DNA of 64,000 nucleotides from UBA10349 sp003485905 (GCA_943787185.1 CALSLL010000002.1:558001-622000), one strand, 5' to 3'; counted from the first letter of the stretch, positions 46,548 to 55,976 are shown. The notes: generated from the sequence alone by a model not told the origin. Numbers and translations: made by a program.

Positions 46548-47240
46548 GTGACCACCGATTCCTCACCTATCAGCCCCGCAACAAACCCATTAATTGTGGA
46601 TGCCCCTCAATATATTGTAGTGGAAGGTGCAATTGGTGTAGGAAAAACCAGTTTGACCCGGAAATTAGCCGATACCTTGGGCTACGAAATGGTACTGGAA
46701 CGACCAAATGAGAACCCTTTTCTAGAGCGCTTTTATCGTGCACCCAAGCACAATGCTTTACCGACTCAGTTGTACTTTATTTTCCAACGGATAAAGCAGT
46801 TACAGGAACTTAAGCAGGATGATATGTTTTCGCTCGGAAGAGTTGCTGACTTTCTGCTGGAGAAAGACTATTTATTTGCTCAGGTAACTTTGGACGATGA
46901 TGAGTTTCGTCTTTATCAACAAGTTTATTCAAACCTTAAGATCGACGTACCTACCCCTGATTTGGTGATCTATTTGCAGGCGAGTCCAGATGTGTTGATG
47001 TCGCGTGTGCGAAAGCGCGGAGTTAAGTATGAAGCAGATATCCATCCTGATTATTTACGTAAACTTTCTGACGCTTATACGGCTTATTTTCACCGATACG
47101 TTGAATCGCCATTGCTCATCGTGAACGCATCGGAAATGAATTTTGTTGAACGCGAAGAACATTATTTAGCCTTGGTTGAGCAGATTGCAATTACACGCAG
47201 TGGGCGTCACTTTTTTAACCCTTTAGTTGAGGCTTTATGA
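46548..47240 (+). CDS. Deoxynucleoside kinase family protein
   Basis: P-loop deoxyadenosine/deoxyguanosine-type kinase of 230 aa, GTG start at 46548 with AGGA 7 bases upstream. Walker A is VVEGAIGVGKTSLTRKL (GxxGxGKT/S). Later motifs are ERPNENPFLERFY, the ERS/DRx-type VADFLLEKDYLF and IYLQASPDVLMSRVRKRG (lid arginines). It overlaps panB by 4 bases (ATGA), as in many Gammaproteobacteria, where the gene sits between folK and panB. The product phosphorylates salvaged deoxynucleosides. The link to pantothenate is only genomic. Confidence 0.88.
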   Translation: MTTDSSPISPATNPLIVDAPQYIVVEGAIGVGKTSLTRKLADTLGYEMVLERPNENPFLERFYRAPKHNALPTQLYFIFQRIKQLQELKQDDMFSLGRVADFLLEKDYLFAQVTLDDDEFRLYQQVYSNLKIDVPTPDLVIYLQASPDVLMSRVRKRGVKYEADIHPDYLRKLSDAYTAYFHRYVESPLLIVNASEMNFVEREEHYLALVEQIAITRSGRHFFNPLVEAL

Positions 47241-48037
47241 AGCCAGTTACTGTTAGTACGCTTTCTAGCATGAAAGCTGCTGGCGAGAAGATCGCCATGC
47301 TTACTGCCTACGATTATAGCTTTGGGCACTTGGTTGACCAATCTGGTGTTGATGTGATCTTGGTGGGTGATTCGCTCGGTATGGTAATTCAGGGCCACGA
47401 TACTCCTGTGCCAGTCACAGTGGATGACTGCGCCTATCATTGCCGCTGTGTGTCTCGTGGTGTTGAACGCGCCATGATTATTGCTGATTTACCATTTGGC
47501 GCTTATCAGGCCAGCATTGAGCAAGCATGGACTAATTCTGTTCACTTGATGCAAGCTGGCCGTGCCCATATGGTGAAACTCGAAGGTGGAGAGCTAATGG
47601 CCGAGACAATTGACCATATTACGTCGCGTGGTATACCCGTATGTGGACATATTGGGCTTACGCCTCAGTCGGTACATCAACTCGGAGGGTTCAAGGTCCA
47701 GGGGCGAGAACCAGATGCCGCGAAACGATTGAAGAATGACGCGGCCGCTCAGCAAGAAGCTGGCGCCTCGATGATTGTGCTTGAAGCCGTACCTGCTAGT
47801 TTGGCAAAAGATATTTCTGAGAGCCTCGATATACCAACTATTGGAATCGGTGCTGGTGTGCACTGTGATGGCCAGGTGCTGGTGCTTCAGGACATGCTCG
47901 GTATATACCCCAAGCAAAGTCCTAAATTCAGCCGTAATTTTATGTTGGACAATGACGATATTGGTGCTGCGATTGAAGATTATGTCGCTTCAGTAAAGGA
48001 CTCTCGATTCCCGGCGGTCGAGCACAGTTTTAAGTAA
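47237..48037 (+). CDS. panB: 3-methyl-2-oxobutanoate hydroxymethyltransferase
   Basis: Ketopantoate hydroxymethyltransferase, first step of pantothenate/CoA synthesis: alpha-ketoisovalerate plus methylene-THF. It is 266 aa. The motifs MLTAYDYSFGHLVDQSGVDVILVGDSLGMVIQG (Mg2+ aspartates), GRAHMVKLEGG, the VCGHIGLTPQSVHQLGGFKVQGR segment and IPTIGIGAGVHCDGQVLVLQDMLG are all in place. It overlaps the upstream deoxynucleoside kinase (ATGA). panC, normally next, is absent; a CoA-transferase gene follows instead. Confidence 0.96.
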   Translation: MKPVTVSTLSSMKAAGEKIAMLTAYDYSFGHLVDQSGVDVILVGDSLGMVIQGHDTPVPVTVDDCAYHCRCVSRGVERAMIIADLPFGAYQASIEQAWTNSVHLMQAGRAHMVKLEGGELMAETIDHITSRGIPVCGHIGLTPQSVHQLGGFKVQGREPDAAKRLKNDAAAQQEAGASMIVLEAVPASLAKDISESLDIPTIGIGAGVHCDGQVLVLQDMLGIYPKQSPKFSRNFMLDNDDIGAAIEDYVASVKDSRFPAVEHSFK

Positions 48038-48104
48038 GTTGCTTTTTTACGGAATGGGTTGACTACATGCCTGCCTCTAAAGTTTATAGAAAGTAGTTGA
48101 TTCA

Positions 48105-49313
48105 GTGACCAAGGCAAATATTTCTAACAATGTCGTTGATGGATTGACGATTTTAGATTTGTCTCGCGTGCTGGCAGGGCCATATTGTACTCAGGTTCTT
48201 GCAGACCACGGCGCTGAGGTGATTAAAGTCGAGTCGCCGATTGGTGACCATACGCGCTATTGGGGGCCGCCGATTCAAGATGGTACTGCTGCGTATTTCA
48301 CAGGTTTAAATCGAAATAAGCGTTCTATTAGTTTAGATCTCACTACTGACGACGGTAAGGGTATTTTGCTTAAGCTGATTGAGTCTGCCGACGTTCTGAT
48401 CGAAAACTTTAAGCCCGGAACAATGGAAAAGTGGGGCTTGGGTTATGAAAATGTGTTGAAGGATCGATTTCCAACTCTCGTTTACTGCAAAATATCGGGC
48501 TTCGGCGAAACGGGTCCGTTGGGAGGTTTACCCGGTTACGATGCGGTAATTCAAGCAATGAGTGGATTGATGTCTATTAACGGTGAGGAGAATTCAACAC
48601 CGCTACGAATTGGCATTCCTATCGTTGATATTGCTTGTGGTTTGTATGCCTCCGTTGGCATTCTTATGGCGCTCAACGAGCGTGCAAGTTCTGGCGCCGG
48701 CCAACTTATCGACATCTCGCTTTTCGATACAGCGTTGTCGATATTGCATCCTCATGCAGCGAATTATTTAATGTCAGAAGTTGACCCGGTTCCTTCGGGT
48801 AATGCGCACCCAAATATAAGTCCCTATGATAAATTTCCAACGCGCACATGTGACATTTACCTCGGGATAGGCAATGACTCGGCTTTTCGATCTTTATGCG
48901 CCCATTTGAAAATAGACTCCGTGGCTGAAGATCCTCGGTTTGGAAGCAATGAAAAACGCGTTCTCAATAAGAGCGCACTGCGCTCGATATTAGTCGAATC
49001 TATGCAGGGCTTCGATGGGCAAGAGCTCGCAGATCAATTGCTAAGAGCCGGGCTGGCTGCAGGGCCAGTGAGAACAGTGCGTGAGGCGTTGGCAAGTGAG
49101 CAAGCTATCTCCAACGGTTGTATGCTCGAAGCAGATGATTACCGTGGTGTTTCAACGCCCCTACATATGCAGCGCCCGACTGCTTCAGGGCTTAAGCACA
49201 AACCGCCACGGCTTGGAGAACACACGCGCGAAGTTTTGCGAGAACTGGGTTTTGATTCTCAGCAGATTGACCAGCTATTCAATGATGCGGTAGTTAAAGA
49301 AAACGATGCATGA
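48105..49313 (+). CDS. CaiB/BaiF family (class III) CoA-transferase
   Basis: Transfers CoA between carboxylic acids. It is 402 aa from a GTG start. The N-terminal IDLDLSRVLAGPYCTQVLADHGAEVIKVESP pattern (residues about 15-45) is diagnostic. NFKPGTMEKWGLGYE and GFGETGPLGGLPGYDAVIQAMSGLMSING hold the likely catalytic aspartate (D146). The C-terminal LRELGFDSQQIDQL closes the fold. The acid it activates is unknown. It precedes a TRAP-TAXI transporter by 50 bases, suggesting uptake plus activation of an organic acid. Confidence 0.92.
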   Translation: MTKANISNNVVDGLTILDLSRVLAGPYCTQVLADHGAEVIKVESPIGDHTRYWGPPIQDGTAAYFTGLNRNKRSISLDLTTDDGKGILLKLIESADVLIENFKPGTMEKWGLGYENVLKDRFPTLVYCKISGFGETGPLGGLPGYDAVIQAMSGLMSINGEENSTPLRIGIPIVDIACGLYASVGILMALNERASSGAGQLIDISLFDTALSILHPHAANYLMSEVDPVPSGNAHPNISPYDKFPTRTCDIYLGIGNDSAFRSLCAHLKIDSVAEDPRFGSNEKRVLNKSALRSILVESMQGFDGQELADQLLRAGLAAGPVRTVREALASEQAISNGCMLEADDYRGVSTPLHMQRPTASGLKHKPPRLGEHTREVLRELGFDSQQIDQLFNDAVVKENDA

Positions 49314-49364
49314 TCGAGCCAAATTCAGTATTGGAAGACCCGTGCTAATCGGTAGGTTTTGATT

Positions 49365-50321
49365 ATGAAATGGATAGCTTTTTTATTAATTATTGCGGTC
49401 TGCGGGTGTGCGGACAACAACAAAGAACCATCCACGTTTGCAATTGCAACGGCTACCACTGGCGGGCTTTATTATCCGTTTGGCGGCAGTATGGCGTCCA
49501 TTTGGTCAAACCAGCTTGAAGGGATCAATGCCAAGGCCGAGGTAACTGGAGGGTCCGTTATCAATGTTATTCAGGTTTCTCGGCATGAAAGTGAAATCGG
49601 TATCGCTATGGGTGACGTGGTGACTGATGCCTATTTAGGACAAGGTAATTTTTCACAACCATTGCCGCTACGGGTTTTGTTTACCGCCTATCCAAACATT
49701 GTGCATATAATGGCACTTGAGGGTAATGGTATACAAGGGCTAGCTGATTTGGTGGGTAAGCGAGTATCTCTAGGCGCTGCAGGCTCGGGAACGGCGGCAG
49801 CAGCAGAGAATATTATATCTGGAGTGGGCATGTCTCTGGACGATCTAGCTCTTAATTACCTTGGCTTTGGAGAGACCACCACAGCACTAAAAGATGGTGT
49901 TATTGATGCCGGTTTTATTTTTGGGGGGTTAGGAGTGGCCGCTGTAGCGGAGTTAGCGGTAACTAGAAATTTACGTCTGATACCGCTATCTGAGTCTGAG
50001 TTGAGTGCGATAGTCGAAAAATTCCCAGCGTACAGCGGCTATGATATACCTGCAGGTACTTACGATAAGATCGAGCACGATGTGCATACGTTAGGTGTAT
50101 GGACTGTAGTTGTGGTGCATAGTGATATGGCCGAGAACACGGCTTACCAGCTCACATGTACGATCTACCGCGAACGCGAGCAACTTATTAAAGTCACTCA
50201 AGCGGCCAAAGACACTACGCTTGAAAATATCCATCAACTAAAAGCCGTGCCACTGCATCCAGGTACATTACGTTACTTGGCGAACCCAGACGCACCGTGC
50301 GTAGATGATCCAGCCGCTTAA
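49365..50321 (+). CDS. TAXI-type TRAP transporter solute-binding lipoprotein
   Basis: Periplasmic substrate-binding protein of a TAXI-TRAP transporter, 318 aa from the ATG at 49365. The N-terminus has a likely lipobox (AVCGC, Cys at about 15). Characteristic are FAIATATTGGLYYPFGGSMASIWSNQL, VTGGSVINVIQVSRHESEIGIAMGD and VSLGAAGSGTAAAAENII. The ligand is probably an organic acid such as glutamate or a dicarboxylate, and is not predictable. Its 3' end overlaps the permease gene by 17 bases. Confidence 0.92.
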   Translation: MKWIAFLLIIAVCGCADNNKEPSTFAIATATTGGLYYPFGGSMASIWSNQLEGINAKAEVTGGSVINVIQVSRHESEIGIAMGDVVTDAYLGQGNFSQPLPLRVLFTAYPNIVHIMALEGNGIQGLADLVGKRVSLGAAGSGTAAAAENIISGVGMSLDDLALNYLGFGETTTALKDGVIDAGFIFGGLGVAAVAELAVTRNLRLIPLSESELSAIVEKFPAYSGYDIPAGTYDKIEHDVHTLGVWTVVVVHSDMAENTAYQLTCTIYREREQLIKVTQAAKDTTLENIHQLKAVPLHPGTLRYLANPDAPCVDDPAA

Positions 50322-52218
50322 TCATTTTCTTGATCGTTGGCTGACACCGACCAGCCGTTTGGTGATTGGTGTTGCCGTAGCCTTATCTATATTTCAAATC
50401 TGGCGACCATTAGCCGGCTTTATTCCCGCAGGTATGCTGCCTATGGAGCATATCCTGGGACTAATGCCCGCAACCTATTTTCGGCCGTTACACCTTTCTT
50501 GGATTCTATGTGTAGGGTTTCTGGTTTACCCGCTAGCGGGTCGCCTACGGTGGTTGGATCTATCCGCGATTGCTCTAGTTTTGTGGTCGTCTGCACGTAT
50601 TCTCAGGTTTGACTATCAAGGGCTCGACCATTTATTAAATGGTCTGTCGGTTGTGGATCATGTGGCGGGACTAGTCATGATTTTGGCGACGCTTGAGATG
50701 GCTCGCCGTTCAGTTGGCTTGGTGATGACGATAATCGGATTGGGTTTCATTCTTTATGGAGCATTCGGGAACTATTTGCCAGATGTTTTAGCCACGCGAG
50801 GTTTCAGTTTCGAAAGGATTGTGCGGTTTCAGGTGTTCACCGCCGCCGGGATGTACGGCGCACCAATAGGCATTGCAGCTGGCGCGGTTTTTAGCTTTGT
50901 GTTGTTCGGTGCGTTCTTGCAGGCAACTGGTGCAGGAAAGTTTTTTATTGATCTTTCCTATGCGGCCGCAGGCCGTTATCGCGGAGGGCCGGCCAAAGCG
51001 AGCGTATTAGCGTCGGCAATGATGGGGTCTATTTCAGGCAGTGCGATTGCCAACACCGTGTCGACCGGGTCACTCACCATCCCGATGATGAAACAACTGG
51101 GTTACAAGCCAGCCCAAGCAGCAGGTATCGAAGCCGCCGCCTCAACGGGTGGGCAGATCATGCCGCCAATCATGGGTGCTGGCGCTTTTGTAATGGCGGA
51201 ATTCACCCGAATCTCCTACAGCGATATCGTATGGATGTCACTTATTCCTGCGATCCTATTCTTTCTCTCGGTCTTGCTATACGTCCATATTATGGCGGTT
51301 AAGGGCGGGTTTAAAGGTATGACAGACACCATCGCCACACGTCATGTCTTAATACAAGGCGTGCACTTTATTCTGCCATTAGCGCTGATTATATTCTTGT
51401 TGTTACAGGACTATTCACCAGCACTTGTAGGGGTGGTTGGCTGCGTGACCGTTGCAGTGGCTAGTCTACTAAGGGTGCATACACGGGTAGGGTGGGCTGC
51501 AATTGGCAAAGCCTTACACCAAGGTGCAATCATGGCTGTGCCAATATCTGTAGCGTGTGCGGTAGCGGGTATTGTCGTAGGTGTGATAGGGCAAACCGGC
51601 ATAGGATTGCAATTCACAGAGTCGGTTATTTCGCTCAGTGGGGGACAGCTTTGGTTAGGTCTTGGGCTGGTTGCCGTTGCTGCTTTGGTATTGGGCATGG
51701 GGCTGCCCGTTACGGCAGCATATATCGTCTTATCAGTAATGACGGCGCCCGCACTACAGGAGTTAGGTCTGGCACTGATAACTGCTCACATGATCATTTT
51801 TTGGTTGTCGCAAACGTCTAATATTACTCCGCCCATCGCGCTAGCCGCATTCGCAGGAGCCGGTATTGCGGGTGCGCCGCCGATGCGATCTGCAGTAGAG
51901 GCGTTTAAACTTGCCAGCGGGTTGTTTGTGATCCCGTTAATGATGGCGTACACGCCTTTGCTACTAGATGGTGTGAATGGTTGGGGAGATGTCTTATTTG
52001 CTGCTCTTTTAACACTTAGTCTGATTGTGACTATAGCCATGTTAAGTGAACGATTTTTATTCGACGTGGTTACATTGCCTTATGTGCTCGTTGGCCTCGT
52101 GGCGATCGGCTTATTGTTAGTGCCTCAGACTTGGGTTCGGATTGTCGGTATAGCAGTAGTTCTAGCATTGATTTTGCTGAATTACCGTGCAAGCCGAAGC
52201 AAATCAGACTATCGGTAA
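50305..52218 (+). CDS. TRAP transporter fused permease (DctQ-DctM), TAXI type
   Basis: Membrane component of the Na+-driven TRAP transporter, 637 aa. The small DctQ-like part (four helices) is fused to the large DctM-like part, as is usual with TAXI-type systems. The signature is FVLFGAFLQATGAGKFFIDLSY, AKASVLASAMMGSISGSAIANTVSTGSLTIPMMKQLGY and EAAASTGGQIMPPIMGAGAFVMAEF, then the second repeat with LGLGLVAVAALVLGMGLPVTAAYIV. It overlaps the binding-protein gene by 17 bases, indicating translational coupling. Confidence 0.94.
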   Translation: MIQPLNHFLDRWLTPTSRLVIGVAVALSIFQIWRPLAGFIPAGMLPMEHILGLMPATYFRPLHLSWILCVGFLVYPLAGRLRWLDLSAIALVLWSSARILRFDYQGLDHLLNGLSVVDHVAGLVMILATLEMARRSVGLVMTIIGLGFILYGAFGNYLPDVLATRGFSFERIVRFQVFTAAGMYGAPIGIAAGAVFSFVLFGAFLQATGAGKFFIDLSYAAAGRYRGGPAKASVLASAMMGSISGSAIANTVSTGSLTIPMMKQLGYKPAQAAGIEAAASTGGQIMPPIMGAGAFVMAEFTRISYSDIVWMSLIPAILFFLSVLLYVHIMAVKGGFKGMTDTIATRHVLIQGVHFILPLALIIFLLLQDYSPALVGVVGCVTVAVASLLRVHTRVGWAAIGKALHQGAIMAVPISVACAVAGIVVGVIGQTGIGLQFTESVISLSGGQLWLGLGLVAVAALVLGMGLPVTAAYIVLSVMTAPALQELGLALITAHMIIFWLSQTSNITPPIALAAFAGAGIAGAPPMRSAVEAFKLASGLFVIPLMMAYTPLLLDGVNGWGDVLFAALLTLSLIVTIAMLSERFLFDVVTLPYVLVGLVAIGLLLVPQTWVRIVGIAVVLALILLNYRASRSKSDYR

Positions 52219-52326
52219 ATTTGTCAAATTGAATTGCCAAGACCTTGGATTATTACGTGCGCAAATACGTTTGGCTAATTCTCGTTCTAACTACATTGAT
52301 TAAAGTTTCGATTCTTGAATCCCTAA

Positions 52327-53295
52327 TTAGTCTTGACGGCCACCGGATTCGCGTTTGTAGTTTTTGTCGATGTACCAACTCATGTATTCGAGCATTGTGA
52401 CCGGATCGTAAGCGGTTGGGTGTTCCGCTGATACGCATGTTTCCAGAGGCGTAGCGAGTGTATCGGCATTCGGATTATAGAACATCGCCATTGAGTAACG
52501 ATCACGGGAGGGCGCTATAACGCGATGTGGCGTCGCGAGAAACCGTCCATTTGTCCAGCGATTCAGAAATTCGCCAGTATTAACTAGAATGCCACCTTTA
52601 GTGGGTGTTGCGGGCAGCCAGTCCCCATTTGGCAACAAGATTTCGAGCCCTGGTACGTCCGATAGAGGCAAAAGGGTCATGAAGCTGTGATCCGAGTGAG
52701 GGGAAATGCCGTATTGGTTCTCTGCTGGTTCGACGGCCGGATAATAGGAATTCCGTGTCCACCACATCGGTTCGGTGAAGAATTCGGCGAAGTAGTCTTG
52801 AGGTAAATTGAGCGCACTAGCATAAAGGGGCAGCAACGCCGAACCAAGGTTTGACAAAGGCTTTTGGTAGGCAAGCATTGCATCCTGAAAACCCGGCAGG
52901 TTTTTCGGCCAGGGGTTAGGGCCTGCAAAGCGCATTCCGTGCTGTATCGCTGGATCATCCAGCGGACGCTCTCTTGCAAGTGTGATGGTCTCGTTAAGGT
53001 CAGGTTGGGTGTTAACGTTAATAGTCGACGTTACATAGACAGTTGTCTTGGCGGGAATATAGCCAACTGACTTTTGGTCGATGCGCAATGCGAGTTTTTC
53101 TTCGAGCGGTAGTGAGAAAAATTCCCGCAACGCAGTATATGCACGATCTATCACATTTTTCGGTACACCGTGATTTATTACGACATAGAATCCGATTGTT
53201 TCCTGAATTTCACGCAGTCTAGACGCAAGCTCTTCAAGAGATTTTGTATCTCCTGCAAGATAGGGCCCGAGGTCGAGCGTAGGTATTTTGTTCAC
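52327..53295 (-). CDS. Isopenicillin N synthase-like 2OG-Fe(II) oxygenase
   Basis: Non-haem iron oxygenase of 322 aa. The N-terminal DIOX_N domain (IPTLDLGPYLAGD, GFYVVINHGVP) and C-terminal 2OG-Fe(II) domain are present. The iron ligands are H200 and D202 (SPHSDHSFMTLL) and H257 (ATPHRVIAP). The RYS motif near 267-269 binds 2-oxoglutarate. The substrate is unknown. IPNS-fold enzymes act on many small molecules, and no beta-lactam genes are near. It is convergent with the TRAP transporter. Confidence 0.88.
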   Translation of the reverse strand: MNKIPTLDLGPYLAGDTKSLEELASRLREIQETIGFYVVINHGVPKNVIDRAYTALREFFSLPLEEKLALRIDQKSVGYIPAKTTVYVTSTINVNTQPDLNETITLARERPLDDPAIQHGMRFAGPNPWPKNLPGFQDAMLAYQKPLSNLGSALLPLYASALNLPQDYFAEFFTEPMWWTRNSYYPAVEPAENQYGISPHSDHSFMTLLPLSDVPGLEILLPNGDWLPATPTKGGILVNTGEFLNRWTNGRFLATPHRVIAPSRDRYSMAMFYNPNADTLATPLETCVSAEHPTAYDPVTMLEYMSWYIDKNYKRESGGRQD

Positions 53296-53344
53296 AGGTG
53301 CTGGGTAAACCTCTGCCTAAAAGGTTAATTCGGTTTAAGTTCTT

Positions 53345-53434
53345 TCAGGCTACGGGATCCCTAGTTTTGAGCGCTAACCCACCGATTAGTGTTAGCGCTC
53401 CAACCAGCGTGAGCAAACCAGTCAAGCCTGTTTT
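53345..53434 (-). CDS. Possible small single-helix membrane protein
   Basis: A short frame not caught by a length cut-off. It runs from an uncertain start, possibly a TTG in the 53420-53500 region, to TGA at 53345. It ends with DEQKTGLTGLLTLVGALTLIGGLALKTRDPVA, a basic/charged stretch then one glycine-rich hydrophobic helix and a positively charged end. It lies between the aldo/keto reductase and the IPNS-like gene on the same strand. Coding is unproven, and I cannot fix the start. Confidence 0.3.
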   Translation of the reverse strand, partial: KTGLTGLLTLVGALTLIGGLALKTRDPVA

Positions 53435-53556
53435 TTGTTCATCTTGAATCTTCGATCTCAATGGGCGTTCTTTACTGGCTTGTTTTTGCTGAATGGCCCT
53501 CTGAGTAGATTTACTTTACGGGCCAACAACATTATTAGCGTTCTGCCGTTTCGTGC

Positions 53557-54534
53557 TTAGGCGAGAGCCTGCACAAAATCAGACATTTTTTTACGCATTG
53601 CCTGATCGGGCATTTCACCGTAAGCGGCTGTCATATTGTCGATAATGTGGCCGGGGTTGCTGGTCTCCATGACGACACTGGTCATGGCGGGGTTACCTAG
53701 AATCCATTTCAATGCATACTGGGCCCAACTTTCAATGCCAATTTCCTTGGCAAATTCTGGAACTTCCACGCCAGATACAATATTAAAGAGGGCACCATCT
53801 TCACCTGCTTTAAACGCTTCGACGCCAATCATTGCAATGCCCAGGTCTTGTGCCAACGCCATAACATCTTGTTCTTCTGGCCCTTGTTGAAAAAGCGAGA
53901 AGCCAATCATCACGAAGTCGGGTTTTTCTTCGCGCATAAAATCTTTGAGGCCGCTGAAATCAGGTTCGCGGGTACGGCTTACACCAATGTAGCGAGCCCG
54001 GCCTTCGGCTTTAAATTCTTTAACTACCGGATACTTGTTGGGCATATCCCTCATATTGTGCACAAGCAGTAGATCGACCGGATCTTTCCCTAAGACTTCA
54101 ATCGCTCTTTCAGCTTCAAAAATACCGATATCTCTTCCAACATCAGTAGCGGGATGAGAAATTTTTGTGGTTAAGAACAGGTCATTCTGTATGCCACCCA
54201 TGTCATTCATGATCTCACCAAAAACTGGATAAGGTTCATTTTCGCGAAAGAAGGCTGGTGTGTCACAAAGGCGACCACCCATGTCTATTACCGTTTGAAG
54301 TAATTGCTGCGATGCCTCTTTTCCACCTTCTTCCGGATACTTCCAGAAGTTAGCTGGGCCGCCGACGCCAACGACGGGGAGAGCTTCAAGGGTTCCCGGA
54401 ATGTAACGCTTAACAATGTCACCCGTTGGAGGTGTATGTTGTGCTATAGCGCTCAACGGCAACGAGCCTACTGCAGCCGCCGCTGCTGTCTGACCTAAGA
54501 ACTGACGGCGATTAATTGATTTTGAAAATGACAT
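53557..54534 (-). CDS. Tat-exported aldo/keto reductase
   Basis: AKR-superfamily oxidoreductase of 325 aa with an N-terminal twin-arginine signal (INRRQFLGQTAAAAAVGSLP, RR at about 9-10). The TIM barrel resembles other secreted AKRs: VVGVGGPANFW, GGRLCDTPAF (catalytic Asp region), DLLLVHNM, YIGVSRT and the C-terminal ALKWILGNPAMTSVVMETSNPGHI. The substrate is unknown. Such Tat-AKRs are common in Proteobacteria and Planctomycetes. It is monocistronic, with an IS30 element upstream. Confidence 0.87.
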   Translation of the reverse strand: MSFSKSINRRQFLGQTAAAAAVGSLPLSAIAQHTPPTGDIVKRYIPGTLEALPVVGVGGPANFWKYPEEGGKEASQQLLQTVIDMGGRLCDTPAFFRENEPYPVFGEIMNDMGGIQNDLFLTTKISHPATDVGRDIGIFEAERAIEVLGKDPVDLLLVHNMRDMPNKYPVVKEFKAEGRARYIGVSRTREPDFSGLKDFMREEKPDFVMIGFSLFQQGPEEQDVMALAQDLGIAMIGVEAFKAGEDGALFNIVSGVEVPEFAKEIGIESWAQYALKWILGNPAMTSVVMETSNPGHIIDNMTAAYGEMPDQAMRKKMSDFVQALA

Positions 54535-54743
54535 GTTAGAGATTCCCCAAAATTGGCAAATGTTAGCGAGTTATTTCTGATTGCTGGTTAGCATTCGAGT
54601 GCGAGCATAAAAAGAAAGTATAATTTATATTCTCCATAAAATAATCACTTTTAAGTGAAGCTTTTACACTACTAGGTATTAAAGTGGCTCTAAAGTAGGG
54701 TCAGATTCGATCGAAATCGCTAATGTTCAAATGTCCGTTATAT

Positions 54744-55976
54744 ACTGCGATTTCAACCGGTCGACGCAACACATTGGTTAAATCGGTCTGCTGGTGTTTG
54801 GAAGTTTAACGTTTTTCTCGGCCGCTCGTTTAACTGTTTGGCCACTGCATTCAGTTTCGCCTGTGAATGTACTGATAAGTCTGTGCCCTTCGGGAAGTAC
54901 TGCCTAAGCAGACCATTCGTGTTCTCGTTCGATCCTCTCTGCCAAGGGCTGTGTGGATCACAGAAGTAAACGTCGACGTCAGTGGCCAGCGTAAATCGCT
55001 TGTGGTCAGCCAGTTCTTTACCACGATCCCAAGTGAGTGATTTGTACAGCTCTCTCGGTAGTTTGTGCGCTTGCTTGATCAGCGCGTTGATCACGGTCTC
55101 TGTGTCCTTGCCATTCACCTTAGCGAGCATCACGTAACGTGTGTGTCGTTCAACTAGGGTGGCGATATGGGTGTTGCGTGGCCCAGAGATAAGATCACCT
55201 TCCCAGTGACCGGGCACCGCCCGGTCTTCAACTGAGGCTGGTCGCTCACTGATCGATACAGCATCGGTGATCTTACCGAGATCATCTGCTTTGTGCGTGT
55301 GGTGGCGTGAACGACGCATACTACGTTTCTTCCTAAGGTGTTGGAGAAGCTCCTTTTTTAAGGCTCCACGGGCTTGTATAAAGAGACTGCGATAAATAGT
55401 TTCGTGTGACACGTGAAAGTCCTCATCGTCTGGATACGCACACTTTAACCAGCCAGCGATCTGTTCAGGTGACCAGAGCTGATTAAGTTTCTTCGCCACA
55501 ATACGGGCTAACGCACGATTGTCCACCAGTCTACATCGCTTGGGCCGATGGGATCGATCCCAAGCGGCCTGATCCGCTTTATTAGCCCGATAACATCGTC
55601 GACCACCATTGCGCTTGATCTCTCGACTGATTGTTGAAGATGCACGCCCCAGTGATACGGCAATTGATCGGATAGAGTAACCCGCCACTACACTGCGTGA
55701 GATCTCTTCACGTTCAGGCAACGTTAGTGCTAATCGTGATCGCTTCCTTTGCGGTGGTCGAATCCCTCCGGTGCGTGACAGAATACCTGCGATTGAGCTG
55801 TGATTGCGATCAAATAATGCGGCTATCTTATGCAGTGAATCACCTTTCTGCCAGCGATCCCACATCAATGCTTTATCTGTTTCTGTGTAATAAATCCTCG
55901 ACCTTTGTCTCATCTGCAACACTCCTTCTCTTTGATAAGAGAGTAAACTGTTGCGTCGACCGGTTGAAATCGCAAC
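54744..55976. mobile_element. Complete IS30-family insertion sequence with 2-bp flanking repeat
   Basis: The element runs from 54746 to 55974 (1229 bp) between perfect 25-bp terminal inverted repeats (54746-54770 and 55950-55974; outer sequence TGCGATTTCAACCGG). Both sides are flanked by AC (54744-54745 and 55975-55976), a likely 2-bp target duplication typical of IS30. It holds one transposase gene on the minus strand. Its stop codon lies inside the left repeat. The element looks intact and potentially active. Confidence 0.93.
54753..55913 (-). CDS. IS30-family transposase
   Basis: DDE transposase of 386 aa from the ATG at 55913, which has AGAAGGAG 8 bases upstream; a GTG three codons earlier is possible. 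N-terminal helix-turn-helix segments (LHKIAALFDRNHSSIAGIL and YSIRSIAVSLGRASSTISREIKRNGG) recognise the ends. The rve catalytic core has D in GHWEGDLI, D in LTWDRGKEL and E in RGSNENTNGLLRQYFPKG, with the GL(L)RQYFPKGTD ending typical of IS30. No frame break is seen, so it is probably functional. Confidence 0.96.
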   Translation of the reverse strand: MRQRSRIYYTETDKALMWDRWQKGDSLHKIAALFDRNHSSIAGILSRTGGIRPPQRKRSRLALTLPEREEISRSVVAGYSIRSIAVSLGRASSTISREIKRNGGRRCYRANKADQAAWDRSHRPKRCRLVDNRALARIVAKKLNQLWSPEQIAGWLKCAYPDDEDFHVSHETIYRSLFIQARGALKKELLQHLRKKRSMRRSRHHTHKADDLGKITDAVSISERPASVEDRAVPGHWEGDLISGPRNTHIATLVERHTRYVMLAKVNGKDTETVINALIKQAHKLPRELYKSLTWDRGKELADHKRFTLATDVDVYFCDPHSPWQRGSNENTNGLLRQYFPKGTDLSVHSQAKLNAVAKQLNERPRKTLNFQTPADRFNQCVASTG

